Of a DNA stretch of 8,166 nucleotides, positions 6,926 to 8,166 are shown one piece after another. The position numbers and the translations under genes were made by a program. Source of the stretch: Pseudomonadota bacterium. GTDB taxonomy: Bacteria; Desulfobacterota; DSM-4660; Desulfatiglandales; B25-G16. The stretch is from positions 1-8,166 of the forward strand of contig JADFWK010000164.1 in the NCBI GenBank assembly GCA_015223015.1, in the 5' to 3' direction. Each line of letters opens with the position of its first letter. Within the stretch, counting starts at the first letter, position 1. The notes under the pieces are model-generated. The model saw only the letters and a program-made list of their open reading frames with translations, was not told the origin of the DNA and ran no database searches.

Positions 6926-7777
6926 ATGGCTGAAAAGAAACTAAACCGCTGGGATTTGCTTAAGATGAAAGAAGCGAGAGATAGTGTGGTATGGGTAACT
7001 GCCTATGACTTCATTACAGCAAAATTGGCAGAAAAGGCCGGCATAGATATGATCCTGGTCGGCGATAGCGTAGGAATGTGTATTTATGGTTATGACGGCA
7101 CAATTCCGGTTACCATGGACCAGTGCATCTACCACACCGAGGCCGTCCGCAGGGGGGCAGCAAACACGTTCGTTATTGGCGATATGCCATTCGGTTCCTA
7201 CCAGATAGACGTACCCGGTGCCGTCGCGAATGCTGTACGCTTTTATAAGGAGGCAGGGGTGGACGCGGTAAAGCTTGAAGGTGGCAAAAGAGTTGCTGAC
7301 GTGATCCGGGCCATAGCCGATGGCGGGATGCTGGTGATGGGCCATCTTGGCCTGACACCCCAGAGTTCCACCGCCCTGGGCGGTTTCAAGGCCCAGGGGC
7401 GAACGGTGGAAGCGGCCCTTGATGTGATAGACGACGCACAGGTTGTGTACGAAGCTGGCGCTTTCTCCATTCTGATCGAAGGGGTTCCCCCAGAAGTTAC
7501 CCGAGTTATCAGGGATAAATTACCCATCCCGATCTATTCCATCGGGGCCGGGATATACGCTGACGGTCAACTGATGATTATCTCAGACATTATCGGCCAT
7601 TTCGAGGCTTTCACTCCCAAATTTGTTAAACGATACGGTGATGTGGCTGGAGAGATAAAGCGATCCGTCGAGGACTACATCAGGGAAGTTAAGGAGAAAA
7701 AATTTCCCGGCGAAGAGCATTGTTACAGCATGATCGAGGGAGAATTGCCCAAGCTTCTAAAAGCACTGGAAAAATAA
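6926..7777 (+). CDS. panB: PanB-family 3-methyl-2-oxobutanoate hydroxymethyltransferase
   Basis: PanB transfers a hydroxymethyl group from 5,10-methylene-tetrahydrofolate to 2-oxoisovalerate, giving ketopantoate, the first step of pantothenate synthesis. The reaction is reversible. The protein is 283 residues, within the family range. The TIM-barrel motifs are clear: TAYDFITAKLAEKAG (25-39), VGDSVGM (45-51), GDMPFGSYQ (85-93), KLEGG (116-120), MGHLGLTPQ (138-146), GGFKAQGRT (152-160) and PKFVKRYGD (231-239). By alignment with the E. coli enzyme, the metal ligands Asp47, Asp86 and Glu118, substrate-binding Lys116 and catalytic Glu185 are all present. The ribosome site AAGGGAG at 6913-6919 lies six bases from ATG 6926. 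The gene is followed after 27 bases by a corrinoid protein, and no panC or panD is seen. A catabolic or C1-linked role is therefore possible, but the sequence looks like a working enzyme of the known family. Confidence 0.93.
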   Translation: MAEKKLNRWDLLKMKEARDSVVWVTAYDFITAKLAEKAGIDMILVGDSVGMCIYGYDGTIPVTMDQCIYHTEAVRRGAANTFVIGDMPFGSYQIDVPGAVANAVRFYKEAGVDAVKLEGGKRVADVIRAIADGGMLVMGHLGLTPQSSTALGGFKAQGRTVEAALDVIDDAQVVYEAGAFSILIEGVPPEVTRVIRDKLPIPIYSIGAGIYADGQLMIISDIIGHFEAFTPKFVKRYGDVAGEIKRSVEDYIREVKEKKFPGEEHCYSMIEGELPKLLKALEK

Positions 7778-7790
7778 ATTGTTACCCATC

Positions 7791-7798
7791 AAGGAGGA
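7791..7798 (+). promoter_or_regulatory. Ribosome binding site of the corrinoid protein gene
   Basis: AAGGAGGA ends six bases before ATG 7805. It supports this start and suggests strong translation, in keeping with the large amounts of corrinoid protein needed as a methyl carrier. Confidence 0.75.
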
Positions 7799-7804
7799 AT
7801 TGAA

Positions 7805-8166
7805 ATGCCCGAGTTGTACGAAAAGATGGCAGAACTGGTAATCGCAGGTAAGGGTGATGAACTCAAAAGTCTTGTAAAACAGGCCCTTGACCAGGGCAAA
7901 ACAGCCAAAGAGATCGTCGATAACGGTCTCTTGCCCGGCATGGATGTAGTGGGCAAGAGGATGAAATCTGGTGAGATGTTTATCCCTGAGGTTCTCCTTT
8001 CAGCGAGGACCATGCAGGGGGCGCTTGACATCGTCAAACCGCTTCTTGCCGCCGGAGATATGATCAGCGCCGGTACGGTAATCATAGGCACAGTGGAAGG
8101 GGATCTGCATGATATCGGCAAGAACCTGGTAGCCATGCTCCTTGAAGGCGCCGGATTCACGGTAAT
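7805..8166 (+). CDS. Corrinoid (cobalamin-binding) methyl-carrier protein, MtbC/MttC type, N-terminal part
   Basis: This gene has no stop before the window end; 120 codons are present of an expected 205-220. The protein carries methyl groups on cobalt between a substrate methyltransferase such as MttB and a second methyltransferase acting on tetrahydrofolate or another acceptor. Residues 1-85 form the four-helix B12-binding-2 (methionine synthase cap-like) domain, including LLPGMDVVGKRM (42-53) and the signature EMFIPEVLLSARTM (57-70). The Rossmann-type B12 domain then begins with TVIIGTVEGDLHDIGKN (91-107). This contains the DxHxxG motif, Asp100-His102-Gly105, in which His102 is the expected lower cobalt ligand. 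It follows panB by 27 bases and is very likely co-transcribed with it. The probable partner seen in this window is the methyltransferase at 1-465, although another could lie downstream. Confidence 0.93.
   Translation, partial: MPELYEKMAELVIAGKGDELKSLVKQALDQGKTAKEIVDNGLLPGMDVVGKRMKSGEMFIPEVLLSARTMQGALDIVKPLLAAGDMISAGTVIIGTVEGDLHDIGKNLVAMLLEGAGFTV

Overview
This window is a compact, almost entirely plus-strand stretch of bacterial chromosome. It suggests a Gram-negative anaerobe with corrinoid-dependent one-carbon metabolism. The binding protein has a plain signal peptide with no lipobox cysteine, which implies a periplasm. MttB-family methyltransferases and their small corrinoid proteins are most typical of anaerobes such as Desulfobacterota, acetogenic Firmicutes and methanogens. 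A Desulfobacterota-like host is my best guess, but it is inferred from gene content only.

Layout. (1) 1-465: the C-terminal part of an MttB-superfamily (trimethylamine/betaine-type) methyltransferase, cut by the window start. (2) 466-738: a non-coding leader of 273 bases with one strong but apparently orphan Shine-Dalgarno sequence. (3) 739-5312: a complete five-gene branched-chain-amino-acid-type (HAAT) ABC importer in the order binding protein, LivH, LivM, LivG, LivF. A strong hairpin followed by a T-rich run separates the binding protein gene from the permease genes. (4) 5313-5563: a non-coding gap of about 250 bases with only weak signals. (5) 5564-6859: a fold-type I PLP aminotransferase. 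(6) 6926-7777: a PanB-family ketopantoate hydroxymethyltransferase with every expected active-site residue present. (7) 7805-8166: the first 120 codons of an MtbC/MttC-type corrinoid protein with the DxHxxG cobalamin motif, cut by the window end and only 27 bases after panB.

How it may work together. The parts are individually familiar, but the set is unusual. It joins an importer for amino-acid-like compounds, an aminotransferase that makes 2-oxo acids, an enzyme that adds or removes a hydroxymethyl group on a 2-oxo acid using (methylene)tetrahydrofolate, and a corrinoid methyl-transfer pair. One reading is a catabolic unit that imports an N-methylated or branched amino compound, demethylates it through MttB and the corrinoid protein, and collects further C1 units as methylene-THF by running PanB in the retro-aldol direction. 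The plainer reading is valine import, transamination to 2-oxoisovalerate and ketopantoate synthesis, placed beside an unrelated methyltransferase system. No panC or panD is visible. The sequence alone cannot decide between these. No RNA genes, mobile elements, CRISPR arrays or long repeats were found.
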